This document shows positions 19,204 through 27,387 of a stretch of 64,000 bases of DNA, one piece after another. The position numbers were made by a program, and so were the translations under genes. Under the pieces are notes generated by a model. That model did not search any database and was not told the origin of the DNA. It saw nothing but the letters and a program-made list of their open reading frames with translations. Each line of letters begins with the position of its first letter. Position 1 is the first letter of the stretch. This stretch comes from a bacterium (GTDB taxonomy: Bacteria; Bacillota; Bacilli; Lactobacillales; Streptococcaceae), in NCBI GenBank assembly GCA_905221035.1, contig CAJNBP010000006.1, forward strand, positions 1 to 64,000. The letters are read 5' to 3'.

Positions 19204-19489
19204 GTCCTAACTCTCTTCTTTTCACTTTGTGATCCACATAAGCGATCAACTCGTCATAAAAGCTTTCTTCAACTTCCATATTAAAGCTGCGGTTAAAGAC
19301 CTTCTTCTTTTTAGCCTCTAGGGCTTCTGCATTGTCTAGCTTGATGTAAGCGCCGCGGCCATTGGCCTTGCCTGTCGGATCGATAAAGACTTGCCCTTCC
19401 TTGTTCTTGACAATGCGGAGCAAATCACGCTTATCAATCACTTCATTGGACACAACAGACTTGCGCAAAGGGATTTTTCTCGTTTTCAT
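19196..19489 (-). CDS. ylxR: YlxR / RnpM-type RNA-binding protein
   Basis: A 97-residue protein with the DUF448 signature (RKIPLRKSVVSNE, GRGAYIKLD). Members bind RNA; in Bacillus the homologue was reported to modulate RNase P and was renamed RnpM. It sits between nusA and ylxQ as in other Firmicutes. The usual central RGAY-type motif is present. Confidence 0.92.
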   Translation of the reverse strand: MKTRKIPLRKSVVSNEVIDKRDLLRIVKNKEGQVFIDPTGKANGRGAYIKLDNAEALEAKKKKVFNRSFNMEVEESFYDELIAYVDHKVKRRELGLE

Positions 19490-19510
19490 CTTTCCCTCCT
19501 CTAGCAGCTT

Positions 19511-20647
19511 TTATTCTTCTACAGTATCGTTTTCTGCTTCCAACTCTACTGAAGCAGCTTCTTCCATGGCTTCAAATTCACTAGCAGACTTGATATCGAT
19601 ACGGTAACCAGTCAAGTGAGCTGCCAAGCGAACGTTTTGTCCACGACGACCAATCGCAAGAGAAAGCTTGTTATCAGGAACAACCACCAAGGCACGTTTG
19701 CTGTCGTTTTCGTCAAAGATAACTTGGTCAACCTCAGCAGGAGCGATGGCATTGTAGATAAATTCAGCTGGATCTGCTACCCACTCGATAACGTCGATGT
19801 TTTCTTCGATTGGCACCATACGGTCGCTCTTGGCATCGTAGCGAGCTGGGTGGAACTTGCTCGTAATCTTCTTGATATTAGCACCACCACGTCCAACGAT
19901 TGTACCGATAGCGTCCACGTTTGGATTATGACTACGAACGGCAACCTTAGTACGGTCACCAGCTTCACGAGCCACGCTCATGATTTCAACAGTTCCGTCA
20001 TAAACTTCTGGAATTTCTTGCTCCATCAAGCGTTTGATCATTTCTGGATGGCTACGGCTAACAAAGACGTTCACACCACGAGGGTTATCTTCAACTTTGT
20101 AGACATAGACCTCGATACGGTCGTGGGAAGCAAAAACTTCTCCAGGAATTTGGTCTTGTTTTGACAATTGGGCTTCGATGCTACCGAGGTTGACATAGAT
20201 AAAGCGGTTGTCAAAGCGTTCTACCGTACCAGACATGATTTCTTGCTCATGTTCTTTGTATGTATTGTAAGTAATGGCACGTGTTTGCTTGCGCATTTTT
20301 TCCATGATGGTTTGTTTGGCAGATTGGGCTGCTACACGACCAAACTCAGCAGGTGCTTCTTCAAACTTGATTTTATCACCAAGCTCATAGGCTGAATTAA
20401 TGGCAAGAGCATCTTTCAAGCTGATTTCCAAACGGCTATCAAATACTTCATCAACAACTTCACGGACAGTATAAACTGTAAAGTCACCTGTTTTTTCGTT
20501 GAAGTCAATAGCTACGCTGTCTGATTGACCATAGCGTCTGCGATAAGCGGAACGAAGCGACTCTACTACTGCGTCGATGATATCTTCTTTTTTAATTCCC
20601 TTGTCTTCTTCCAAAATGCGGAAGGCCTCTAGCATTTCTTTACTCAT
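19511..20647 (-). CDS. nusA: Transcription termination/antitermination factor NusA
   Basis: A 378-residue protein that binds RNA polymerase and nascent RNA and affects pausing and termination. The order is NTD (1-130), S1 domain (about 135-200), then two KH domains with GRGGANIKKITSKF and the GRRGQNVRLAA loop. It lacks the C-terminal acidic repeats of the E. coli protein, as is normal in Firmicutes. Second gene of the operon after rimP. Confidence 0.97.
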   Translation of the reverse strand: MSKEMLEAFRILEEDKGIKKEDIIDAVVESLRSAYRRRYGQSDSVAIDFNEKTGDFTVYTVREVVDEVFDSRLEISLKDALAINSAYELGDKIKFEEAPAEFGRVAAQSAKQTIMEKMRKQTRAITYNTYKEHEQEIMSGTVERFDNRFIYVNLGSIEAQLSKQDQIPGEVFASHDRIEVYVYKVEDNPRGVNVFVSRSHPEMIKRLMEQEIPEVYDGTVEIMSVAREAGDRTKVAVRSHNPNVDAIGTIVGRGGANIKKITSKFHPARYDAKSDRMVPIEENIDVIEWVADPAEFIYNAIAPAEVDQVIFDENDSKRALVVVPDNKLSLAIGRRGQNVRLAAHLTGYRIDIKSASEFEAMEEAASVELEAENDTVEE

Positions 20648-20690
20648 GTTTTCTTCACTTTTGAATCCTCAAAAGCTATCCTTTCTTTTT

Positions 20691-21170
20691 CTATAATTTA
20701 ACTGCCAAATGTGCTTTTGATACTAAACTGTATGGAATTTGGACAGTTTTCTTACGTGTCTTGTCCATATACTCCATGGTCAACTCATCCTCTTCGAAGG
20801 CCAACAAGGTTCCTTCAAAGATCTTTTGCTTATCGATAGCTTGGTAGAGCCCGACATGGATATATTTCCCAACCGCTCCAGCGACGGCATCCTTGGTTTT
20901 CAAAGGACGTTCCAAGCCTGGACTGGTGATTTCTAGGAAATATTGTTCTGGGAAGGGATCTGGCTTGATAGTGTCTAGGACAGGACTGATTATTTCTGTC
21001 AAGTCTGCCGTGTCGTTCAAGGTAATTCCTTCAGGTTTATCTACAAAAATACTGAGAATCATGTCACTGCCAATCTTTCCATACTCGATATCCACGAGTT
21101 CGAAAGGAGCTTGGATGACAGGTTCTACAACTTCTCTGACTAATTCTACAATTGTTGCGATTGCGTCCAC
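20691..21170 (-). CDS. rimP: Ribosome maturation factor RimP
   Basis: A 159-residue protein needed for 30S maturation. The family segments [26 protein letters not shown] and the C-terminal SH3-like domain are visible. The start is a GTG at 21170 that almost touches GAGGAGG, so the true start could be slightly different. It is the first gene of the nusA operon. Confidence 0.93.
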   Translation of the reverse strand: MDAIATIVELVREVVEPVIQAPFELVDIEYGKIGSDMILSIFVDKPEGITLNDTADLTEIISPVLDTIKPDPFPEQYFLEITSPGLERPLKTKDAVAGAVGKYIHVGLYQAIDKQKIFEGTLLAFEEDELTMEYMDKTRKKTVQIPYSLVSKAHLAVKL

Positions 21171-21230
21171 CTCCTCATAAGTAAGAGGCGAAGATATTTC
21201 CCCGCCTCACTTTCTCATATTCTTACCTTT

Positions 21231-21259
21231 AGTATAGCACGTTTGCCAACTTATGTAAA
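21231..21259 (-). promoter_or_regulatory. Promoter of the rimP-nusA-infB operon
   Basis: TTTACA, 17 bp, TATACT on the minus strand, about 60 bp before the rimP start. The leader then forms a hairpin with arms GAGGCG/CGCCTC (about 21183-21208). Confidence 0.65.
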
Positions 21260-21275
21260 GCAAAAGCACTTATAC

Positions 21276-21291
21276 AGCCTGATTTCAGGCT
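21276..21291 (-). terminator. Terminator-like hairpin after trmB
   Basis: A perfect inverted repeat AGCCTGA/TCAGGCT lies just downstream of the trmB stop. The T run after it is short, so termination may be partial. Confidence 0.5.
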
Positions 21292-21296
21292 ATTTC

Positions 21297-21932
21297 TTAA
21301 AATTCTGCCTCAACTCGGTAGATAACTTGACCCTTGTTTGAGAATTTTTGCTCGTATTCTGTCATGACATTGCCTTCAAAATCACTGGCATGTAAGTCTA
21401 GCCAGACACCATTTAGTTTCATGCCATACTGAGAAAAGCTCACTAGGCTGTACTCAAACAAGCCACGGTTATCTGTCTTGAAATGAATTTCTCCATTTTC
21501 AGGCAAGATACGTTTGAAGGTATCCAAGAAGGTCTTGTAAGTCAAACGACGCTTTTCATGGCGTTTTTTCGGCCATGGATCTGAAAAGTTCAGATACAAA
21601 CGATCAATCTCACCGTCTTCAAAGTAGTCAGTCAAGTCAGAACCATCTACCCACAAGAGCTTGATGTTAGGCACTCCAACTTCAAGCACCTTGTCCAAAG
21701 CGTAACTCAAAACAGACTTTTGAATATCAATCCCGATATAGTTGATGTCAGGGTTTTGTTTGGCCATACCTGAAACAAAGGCACCCTTTCCACTTCCTAC
21801 TTCCACATGAATGGGATTATCATTGCCAAACAAGTCCCGCCATTTTCCCTTAGCTTCCAAGGGATTAAGGACCACATACTGGGGATTTGCCTCTAGTAAT
21901 TCTGTCGCCCCTTTACGATTTCTAACTCTCAT
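21297..21932 (-). CDS. trmB: tRNA (guanine-N7-)-methyltransferase
   Basis: A 211-residue SAM-dependent enzyme that methylates G46 of tRNA. Family motifs are [16 protein letters not shown] (SAM-binding), [10 protein letters not shown] and [16 protein letters not shown] (catalytic and tRNA-binding region). I use the start MRVRNRKGA at 21932, which overlaps the ccrZ stop by four bases (ATGA); an upstream start would lie inside ccrZ. The pairing with ccrZ is the usual arrangement in streptococci. Confidence 0.96.
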   Translation of the reverse strand: MRVRNRKGATELLEANPQYVVLNPLEAKGKWRDLFGNDNPIHVEVGSGKGAFVSGMAKQNPDINYIGIDIQKSVLSYALDKVLEVGVPNIKLLWVDGSDLTDYFEDGEIDRLYLNFSDPWPKKRHEKRRLTYKTFLDTFKRILPENGEIHFKTDNRGLFEYSLVSFSQYGMKLNGVWLDLHASDFEGNVMTEYEQKFSNKGQVIYRVEAEF

Positions 21933-22723
21933 CTTCTCTTTCCATACTTGTCTCGGAAGTGACGCAAGCCATGAATCTCCCGATTGACATTTTCTAAATC
22001 TTGGTTCATATAATACTTGGAAATCTGGCTCAAATAAGACAATTGACCGTACCAATACAATTTATTTAATACCGTCTGATTGTACTTGTAACCGTAGTAG
22101 GTCAACCATTCCTTCCACTGATGTTCTGGAATATAATGGCAGAGCATGTGAGCTACATCAAACATGCGGTCGGTCAAGCGAACCGAATCCCAATCTACCA
22201 AATAAATCAAGCCACTGTCTGTCTCAATCCAATTACTATGTCGTACATCTCCATGGACAATGGTCGCATGGTCCTCTCTAAATCCTGGAATAGTCTGACG
22301 TAAATCAGCCATCACTTCACTGATAAAATGATTTTTACGCAAAGCATCTGGAGACGTTTCTTGCCAAGACTGCAGTAAGTCTACAGGTGTTTCCATGGCA
22401 TAGCCCAAACGACTCAACTGTGTCATCAAAGGACGTGAGCGATGTAGGCGGGTTAAAATATTGACGATTTGCTTACGATTCATATCATAGGGGGTCAATA
22501 TCTTGCCTGTCAACCATTCTTGAGCACACATATCACGCCCATCTGCCAAACGGCGGCTCCATAATAATTGTGGAGCAATTTGTTCTCTAGCTAGACCAGG
22601 TAGGATTGGAGAGGTGTTCATTTTTACAAAGATACGCTTTCCATCAGGATAGCTACCCATATAAGCCTTGCCACTTTTCCCAGGTATGGGAGTCAGTGTT
22701 AGCTCATTATCACCCAAATCCAT
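21929..22723 (-). CDS. ccrZ: Cell-cycle regulator CcrZ, aminoglycoside-phosphotransferase-like
   Basis: A 264-residue protein of the choline/aminoglycoside-kinase fold. The catalytic loop is HGDVRHSNW and the metal-binding part is [15 protein letters not shown]. In S. pneumoniae CcrZ is reported to act with FtsZ and to link division with DNA replication initiation; later work proposed ribosyl-2-deoxyribose kinase activity. It is identified here by sequence type and by the ccrZ-trmB gene pair. Confidence 0.9.
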   Translation of the reverse strand: MDLGDNELTLTPIPGKSGKAYMGSYPDGKRIFVKMNTSPILPGLAREQIAPQLLWSRRLADGRDMCAQEWLTGKILTPYDMNRKQIVNILTRLHRSRPLMTQLSRLGYAMETPVDLLQSWQETSPDALRKNHFISEVMADLRQTIPGFREDHATIVHGDVRHSNWIETDSGLIYLVDWDSVRLTDRMFDVAHMLCHYIPEHQWKEWLTYYGYKYNQTVLNKLYWYGQLSYLSQISKYYMNQDLENVNREIHGLRHFRDKYGKRR

Positions 22724-22842
22724 TTCTTTCCTCCGTATAAAGTTTCCTTACTATTCTACTAGTTTTTGGGCTATTCGTCAACCGCTCCACACCCGATTCT
22801 CAAAGAAAAGCCTCTGGATTGGCTTGGGTATCATTGTAGAAA

Positions 22843-22876
22843 GAAAAGGCAAGCTCTATCTTCTGCTTACCTTTTC
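22843..22876 (-). terminator. Terminator of the blp immunity region
   Basis: The 12-bp arms GAAAAGGTAAGC and GCTTGCCTTTTC (one G-T pair) lie just after the last CAAX-protease gene and end with T residues on the minus strand. Confidence 0.75.
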
Positions 22877-22883
22877 ATAATTT

Positions 22884-23495
22884 TTATAAATAATATAAGA
22901 GTGGCCAAGCATTGTAAAACATGTGAACTAGAGTAGAAACCCATAGGTTTTGGCTCTTTTTATAAGCAAAGCCCAGTAACAAGCCCCCAAGTAGATAAAA
23001 AATAAACGAAGGGACATTAGAAGGTCCATGCATGAAAGAAAAGAGAGAGGAAGTTAGCACAAGCCCTAACCAAGAATTGTCAAAAACGGCACCTTGAAGA
23101 AGTCCTCTGAAAATGAGTTCCTCCTGGATGGGGCCAAAAACTGAGGAAGTCAAAATCAAAGACAGAGAAATTCCTCTGCTGACTTCCGATAAGTGTTGAA
23201 CTCCTGCGCCAGAAGAAACAGCAAAGAAATGAATATAAACCAGCGTCTCAAGTACACTTAGAAGAAAGATTACAATGAACAGCAAAAGTTGTTTCTTGCT
23301 TAACATCCCAAAAGAAATCATTTCAAACTTTCTAGCATAAGCAACACTTAGCGAGGTTACTAGAAGACTTACAATAATCAATGCAGATTCATTTTGAAAA
23401 AAATCCCCATGGTTAATCGTATAAGGAACTGTAATGACGATTAGTAGTACTAAAAATCCAAAGCACAAGGCATGAAATTTATCAAAAAACTCCAT
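22884..23495 (-). CDS. CAAX-type (CPBP/Abi) membrane protease, second copy
   Basis: A 203-residue polytopic protein with the CPBP motifs EELIFRG (EExxxR), FSFMHG (FxxxH) and HMFYN. Genes of this family at the end of blp loci (PncP in pneumococcus) are thought to give bacteriocin self-immunity. The C-terminal half is nearly identical to the copy at 23689-24300, while the N-terminal half has diverged. It is preceded by a copied tail of blpZ, so it arose by tandem duplication. GGGGAGG stands before the ATG. Confidence 0.85.
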   Translation of the reverse strand: MEFFDKFHALCFGFLVLLIVITVPYTINHGDFFQNESALIIVSLLVTSLSVAYARKFEMISFGMLSKKQLLLFIVIFLLSVLETLVYIHFFAVSSGAGVQHLSEVSRGISLSLILTSSVFGPIQEELIFRGLLQGAVFDNSWLGLVLTSSLFSFMHGPSNVPSFIFYLLGGLLLGFAYKKSQNLWVSTLVHMFYNAWPLLYYL

Positions 23496-23508
23496 AAAAT
23501 TATCCTCC

Positions 23509-23573
23509 CCACCAAACAGACTTCCCTACACGTCATCCTTAAGCTTTAGTCTTTCCAAAACAAACCATTTTAT
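23509..23573 (-). pseudogene. Copied 3' tail of blpZ
   Basis: About 65 bp matching the end of blpZ and its intergenic sequence (24313-24376), including the segment encoding LKDDV and its stop. No start or 5' part is present. It marks one edge of the tandem duplication that produced the second CAAX gene. Confidence 0.8.
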
Positions 23574-23698
23574 ACTAACGTCGCCTTGCCGTAAGTATGG
23601 TTACTGACTTCGTCAGTCTTATCTACAACCTCAAAGCAGTGCTTTGAGCAGCCTGTGGCTAGTTTCCTAGTTTGCTCTTTGATTTTCATTAAATATAA
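23574..23698 (-). repeat. BOX element
   Basis: On the minus strand this stretch reads as a pneumococcal-type BOX repeat: ATGAAAATCAAAGAGCAAAC, then CTAGGAAACTAGCC, the TGCTCAAAGCACTG segment, GACTGACGAAGTCAGTAAC and a final GGCAAGGCGACG. The inner palindromes are intact. It lies exactly between the two duplicated CAAX genes and overlaps the stop codon of the first, so insertion gave that gene its present end. Confidence 0.88.
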
Positions 23699-24300
23699 GT
23701 TAAGAGTGGCAAACTGTTGTAAAACATATGAACTAAAGTGGAGACCCATAGGTTTTGACTCTTTTTATAAGCAAAGCCCAGCAACACCCCCAAAAGTAGA
23801 TAATAGAAAAACGAAGGCATATCATGAGGATCATGCATGAAAGAAAAGAGAGAGGAAGTCAACACAAGTCCTAACCAAGAATTGTCAAAAACCGCACCTT
23901 GAAGAAGTCCTCTAAATAGGAGTTCCTCCTGGATAGGTGCCAAAACTGTGGCACTTACAATAAAGGAAAGCGAAAGTTCTTTACTAGCTTCCTCAAGATG
24001 TTGAGCCGAAGCACCAGAAACAACTGAGAAAAAAGCATGATAGCTAATATTTACCAGTACAGTGAGAAGAAAAATTCCAATGAACAGCAAGAGTTGTTTC
24101 CTGCTTAACATCCCAAAAGAAATCATATCAAACCATTTCGCATAGCCAAAACTAAGGAAAAGCAAGAGACTCTTTACAGCAATGAATGTGTACTGGTGTT
24201 GAAAATAATCTCCTTGATTAATGGAATAACCCGCTGCACCAACGATTGCAAAGACTAAAAATCCCAAAAACAAAGCATGACATTTATTGAAAATGACCAT
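23689..24300 (-). CDS. CAAX-type (CPBP/Abi) membrane protease, PncP-like, first copy
   Basis: A 203-residue polytopic protein with EELLFRG, FSFMHD and HMFYN, the CPBP-family motifs. It follows blpZ as pncP does in the pneumococcal blp locus, and is probably an immunity or peptide-processing membrane protein. The last codons (LPLLTYI and the stop) are supplied by the BOX element. GAGGAGG precedes the ATG. Confidence 0.85.
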   Translation of the reverse strand: MVIFNKCHALFLGFLVFAIVGAAGYSINQGDYFQHQYTFIAVKSLLLFLSFGYAKWFDMISFGMLSRKQLLLFIGIFLLTVLVNISYHAFFSVVSGASAQHLEEASKELSLSFIVSATVLAPIQEELLFRGLLQGAVFDNSWLGLVLTSSLFSFMHDPHDMPSFFYYLLLGVLLGFAYKKSQNLWVSTLVHMFYNSLPLLTYI

Positions 24301-24330
24301 AAAACTATCCTCCTCAACAAACAGACTTCC

Positions 24331-24579
24331 CTACACGTCATCCTTAAGCTCTAACCTTTCCAAAACAAACCATTTGAGTATCCAAAATACGATCGCATAA
24401 CCACCCCCTAAGAAGATAGCCATTAAAGATAGCATGGGATTTAGGAAATAAAAGACCACAACAGATACAAAGGTTAGCACAAAAACATTGAAGGCAATGG
24501 TGTCAGAAGCCAAGTCTAGAATATAAGGTGTCAACCAGTCTAAGGTTTTTGAATCTAGGAAAAATAAGTGTTTATACAT
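24331..24579 (-). CDS. blpZ: BlpZ-like small membrane protein
   Basis: An 82-residue protein with two membrane segments, located between the BlpY-like and PncP-like genes just as blpZ is in pneumococcus. GAGGAGG precedes the ATG. The biochemical role is unknown; genes of this operon are linked to bacteriocin immunity. Confidence 0.7.
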   Translation of the reverse strand: MYKHLFFLDSKTLDWLTPYILDLASDTIAFNVFVLTFVSVVVFYFLNPMLSLMAIFLGGGYAIVFWILKWFVLERLELKDDV

Positions 24580-24620
24580 GATGACCTCCTCTATGGATGA
24601 AAAGCAAGTCTTTTGGTTTT

Positions 24621-25310
24621 TTACCCCAAGACCCTATGTAGAAAAGTGAGCAGAAATGGTAAGTTTGCGATGATATTATTAACAATATGAATCGAATAAG
24701 AAGGATAGATACTCTTCGTATAACGTGTCAGCCAGGCATATAGACAGCCCACTGCCGTATAGACAAAAATATCCGCGAGACTTGGCAAGCTAGAAAAGTG
24801 GGGCAAGGCAAATAAGAATGACGGAAAGAGAAGATCCAGTCCCCACCTCGAATTCTTAAAGAAGGCATGTTGAAGCAGGCCCCTATATACCAATTCTTCC
24901 ATCAGAGGTCCTAGTACGATTAAGGTTAGGTAAACACCAAACTCCGCAAAATTTGTCTCACTATAAGCAATAAACAAATTCCAACCTTCATTGGTCCCCT
25001 GAACGTGTTTAGCTGTCAGATAGTTAAAGCAGATAAGCACAACAGCTGCTACCACCGTCATAACAGAATAGCTCAACCACTTTTTCCTAGGAATACGAAA
25101 GAGATAAGCATGACCCGACCTGACCAAAATCCAAATCATCAAGCCGATAAAGAGAAGGCTGATGATGTTTCGAATCCAGATAAGATTTCCTACCCAAGAC
25201 GAGAACTCCCAATATTTTCTCCAAAATTGGGTTGTCCAAAACAATCCGAAAAACAGAAACAAATAAGAAAGAATGGCACTCGTTTTAAAAAGAATAGAGT
25301 GTTTTTTCAT
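24621..25310 (-). CDS. blpY: BlpY-like CAAX-type membrane protein
   Basis: A 229-residue polytopic protein with the CPBP motifs MEELVYRG and FALPHFS, ending in a VNNI segment. It matches the position and type of BlpY, which is needed for blp bacteriocin immunity in pneumococcus. It lies in one run with blpX, blpZ and the CAAX genes. GGGAGGG precedes the ATG. Confidence 0.78.
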   Translation of the reverse strand: MKKHSILFKTSAILSYLFLFFGLFWTTQFWRKYWEFSSWVGNLIWIRNIISLLFIGLMIWILVRSGHAYLFRIPRKKWLSYSVMTVVAAVVLICFNYLTAKHVQGTNEGWNLFIAYSETNFAEFGVYLTLIVLGPLMEELVYRGLLQHAFFKNSRWGLDLLFPSFLFALPHFSSLPSLADIFVYTAVGCLYAWLTRYTKSIYPSYSIHIVNNIIANLPFLLTFLHRVLG

Positions 25311-25361
25311 AGAAACCCTCCCTACTATGACCTCCTCTTGTCAGGCTCTACTATTGCAAGA

Positions 25362-25745
25362 TTAAGAAGACAGTTTGTTCTTTTTAAGACTGACCTGACT
25401 ACTAGATAATAGATACATTAAGGCATTAAAGACAATGAAAATATGGCCATAGAATAAAATCAACCTCACATCTAAACCAAGATAAAGTTTGACCATCAAA
25501 AAGATGAGCAAAAGAATTTGAAACCATAACGTTTTTCCAAAAATAAATTTAAAGCGGTTTCGAATGTCTACTTCCTTGATTTTTACCGCCACCCCTTTAT
25601 TAGCAAGAAGGAAAACGCCTGCTTCAAACAAGCCACTGTAGAGAACAAGCCACCCAATCGACACATTAGAGATTTGTAAAAATGTCCCTAAAAGAATATT
25701 CAACATACTACTCACGAAAATAACAAAAAATAATCTGTATTTCAT
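25362..25745 (-). CDS. blpX: BlpX-like membrane protein
   Basis: A 127-residue protein with four predicted membrane segments. Its position ahead of the BlpY-like gene matches blpX. I chose the ATG at 25745 since GGAGG lies at the correct distance upstream; the in-frame ATG at 25760 overlaps that site. Probable immunity accessory protein. Confidence 0.6.
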   Translation of the reverse strand: MKYRLFFVIFVSSMLNILLGTFLQISNVSIGWLVLYSGLFEAGVFLLANKGVAVKIKEVDIRNRFKFIFGKTLWFQILLLIFLMVKLYLGLDVRLILFYGHIFIVFNALMYLLSSSQVSLKKNKLSS

Positions 25746-25827
25746 ATTAAATACCTCCATTCATTTATTTCACGAACGATTTAATAGAAGCTTCTAATCA
25801 AAAATTCTGTCAGAAGAGGAAGACAAA

Positions 25828-26020
25828 CTACTTTTTATAATACTTCAAGCCCCAAATGAGCAAAAGCATGATGAGCAAGCAGAGAACAGCACCTATATAA
25901 GCGATTAGTTGTTGATAGAATTCTGTTTCTGAAATACCTCTATACAAACAAATAATAGACATAAAACCTGTCAAGCCGATGAACATGAGTTGATTGGTTC
26001 TAGGACTAACCAAATCATCA
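25828..26020 (-). pseudogene. 5'-truncated copy of the 134-residue blp membrane protein
   Basis: The stretch is about 90% identical to 26375-26567 and encodes the last 60 or so residues of that protein (VSPRTNQLM onward to LKYYKK). The first 70 codons are missing; upstream sequence is replaced by the end of the 59-residue ORF. An internal ATG at 26013 could start a 61-residue protein with two membrane segments, but no ribosome site is visible. Confidence 0.75.
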
Positions 26021-26197
26021 TTTACGTATATTTAAGAGCATCTCTTTTATGTTAGTGTATATTAACACTAAAAAACAAGTTAGGCCAATAATATTTAAAA
26101 TGAACAATAACGGGGTTAAGTCTCTAAAAAAATTATCCACTGACTCTACAAGAAATACTATACATATTATAGTCGAAACTATCTTTTTCTTATCCAT
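26018..26197 (-). CDS. Small membrane protein of the blp region (59 aa)
   Basis: A 59-codon ORF starting MDKKKIVSTIICIVFLVE, with two hydrophobic segments separated by a short charged loop. AAAGGAG lies nine bases ahead of the ATG. It follows a BlpR-type promoter by about 95 bp. Its last codons run into the truncated copy downstream. Size, topology and promoter fit a bacteriocin immunity peptide, which is inference. Confidence 0.6.
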   Translation of the reverse strand: MDKKKIVSTIICIVFLVESVDNFFRDLTPLLFILNIIGLTCFLVLIYTNIKEMLLNIRK

Positions 26198-26248
26198 AAT
26201 TATTTACTCCTTTCCTAACAAATCCAGATTATCAATTAAGAGCGATTT

Positions 26249-26281
26249 TTAACAGAATGTAGCAGCACCCGTTGCAACTTT
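26249..26281 (-). pseudogene. Possible C-terminal relic of a bacteriocin gene
   Basis: Between the BlpR-type promoter and the 59-residue ORF, a short frame reads KVATGAATFC and a stop. Small-residue-rich ends with a Cys occur in Blp peptides. It has no start, and the match is too short to prove origin. Confidence 0.25.
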
Positions 26282-26290
26282 TACCAATTT

Positions 26291-26354
26291 AATCTATCAT
26301 TGTTTTTTAAAATTTTTCATCCAAATCTTGAATTGTCATCGAGACATCTTAAAT
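26291..26354 (-). promoter_or_regulatory. BlpR-type promoter C
   Basis: On the minus strand ATTTAAGAT, 12 bp, ATTCAAGAT (26325-26354), then 28 bp to the -10 TAGATT (26291-26296). It drives the 59-residue ORF. Confidence 0.7.
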
Positions 26355-26374
26355 TGCAAAAACTTCATTATCCC

Positions 26375-26779
26375 CTACTTTTTATAATACTTCAAGCCCC
26401 AAATGAGTAAAAACATGACAATCAAGCAGAGAATAGCGCCAATATAAGCGATTATTTGTTGGTAAGATTCTCCTGCTGTAATACCTCTATACAAACAAAT
26501 GATAGACATAAAACCTGTCAAGCCAATATACATGAGTTGATTGGTTCTAGGACTAACCAAATCATCATCTTCAAACTCTCTTATTCTCATTTCCCTAGTG
26601 AGGTAAACAGTGAGCAAAATGGAAGCTAAGTTAATAACCACTAAGAGAAATTGGAAAACCAAGGAAAAATTTAAAAACTGACGAGATAGAAATAGATAAG
26701 TGGAGACAAGCAAGGGCAACTGACCTAGGAACAATCTCGCAAGGAAGATGTTCCGTTTTTTAGCAAGAAAAGTTTTCAT
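26375..26779 (-). CDS. Membrane protein of the blp region (134 aa)
   Basis: A 134-residue protein with four predicted membrane segments and a charged middle loop (REMRIREFEDDD). The start overlaps the stop of the 54-residue gene (ATGA). Its last 60 residues are repeated in the truncated copy at 25828-26020. I do not recognise a named family. Location behind a BlpR-type promoter suggests a bacteriocin-immunity or accessory role. Confidence 0.65.
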   Translation of the reverse strand: MKTFLAKKRNIFLARLFLGQLPLLVSTYLFLSRQFLNFSLVFQFLLVVINLASILLTVYLTREMRIREFEDDDLVSPRTNQLMYIGLTGFMSIICLYRGITAGESYQQIIAYIGAILCLIVMFLLIWGLKYYKK

Positions 26780-26940
26780 TTCTTTGCTCCTTTCTTTTTA
26801 GTTAAAGCAAAATAGATCACAACCGCAATCATATAGGCTATGATATAAAATAGATGATACCAAATACTCTCCCTAAGCGGATAAAGAAAGATGGACATGA
26901 TTAGATACAAGATGAAAATGACAAGTATTTTTTTCTTCAT
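26776..26940 (-). CDS. Small membrane protein of the blp region (54 aa)
   Basis: A 54-codon ORF starting MKKKILVIFILYLIMSIFLY, with two hydrophobic segments and a basic tail (TKKKGAKK). AGGAGG lies eight bases upstream. It is the first gene after BlpR-type promoter A and is coupled to the 134-residue gene through ATGA. An immunity role is inferred from context. Confidence 0.65.
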   Translation of the reverse strand: MKKKILVIFILYLIMSIFLYPLRESIWYHLFYIIAYMIAVVIYFALTKKKGAKK

Positions 26941-26997
26941 AAAATTTCCTCCTAAATGTATGCTTTATCTTAGTTTAGCTACAACCTTTATACTGCT

Positions 26998-27061
26998 AGT
27001 ATAGCACTCATTTTATCCTTGGAACACTCAAATCACGAATGGTCATCAAAACATCTTGAAT
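26998..27061 (-). promoter_or_regulatory. BlpR-type promoter A
   Basis: On the minus strand ATTCAAGAT, 12 bp, ATTCGTGAT (27032-27061), then 28 bp to the -10 TATACT (26998-27003). The transcript would begin about 50 bp before the 54-residue gene. Confidence 0.75.
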
Positions 27062-27078
27062 TGTAAAAAATTTAAAAA

Positions 27079-27104
27079 GCAAGCATGAAAAACATACTTG
27101 CCCT
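27079..27104 (-). terminator. Hairpin paired with BlpR promoter A
   Basis: GCAAGTATG and CATGCTTGC enclose five T, followed by a T-rich run on the minus strand. The same hairpin-plus-promoter unit occurs at 27515-27586. Confidence 0.65.
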
Positions 27105-27190
27105 TTACACCTTATTGATACCAACTTAATTTGTAGATTTTTTATCCTGCTATCACATATCATTTTGACATGCTAAACAAAATTAAAGAA

Positions 27191-27226
27191 ACTCCCCTGT
27201 AAATTAAGCTAGCAAATACAGGGGAG
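27191..27226. terminator. Bidirectional terminator after the 39-residue ORF
   Basis: Arms CTCCCCTGTA and TACAGGGGAG with T-rich flanks on both strands, 11 bp beyond the stop of the 39-residue ORF. Confidence 0.7.
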
Positions 27227-27237
27227 AAATTTATTTT

Positions 27238-27357
27238 TTAGGGGGTACTATCCGTATCCTTTTTGGGAGATTTTGAAAATATTTTTCTAATTAAATCATC
27301 CATATAAGGACCAAATATACCAACTACTAAACCAATAAGAAAACTTTTGAAATCCAT
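27238..27357 (-). CDS. Small membrane peptide of the blp region (39 aa)
   Basis: A 39-codon ORF: MDFKSFLIGLVVGIFG then a basic amphipathic part and a polar tail ending TDSTP. It has one membrane segment and no double-glycine leader, so it is not a typical exported bacteriocin. GGAGG lies six bases before the ATG and a terminator follows. BlpR-type promoter B lies 120 bp upstream. An immunity or membrane-active role is possible. Confidence 0.6.
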   Translation of the reverse strand: MDFKSFLIGLVVGIFGPYMDDLIRKIFSKSPKKDTDSTP

Positions 27358-27387
27358 AATTACCTCCAAGTACACAAGCTCAAGTCT

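Noticed and set aside
26049..26252. Plus-strand ORF of 67 codons in the blp region
   Set aside because: It lies opposite the 59-residue gene, which has a ribosome site, promoter and membrane-protein pattern.
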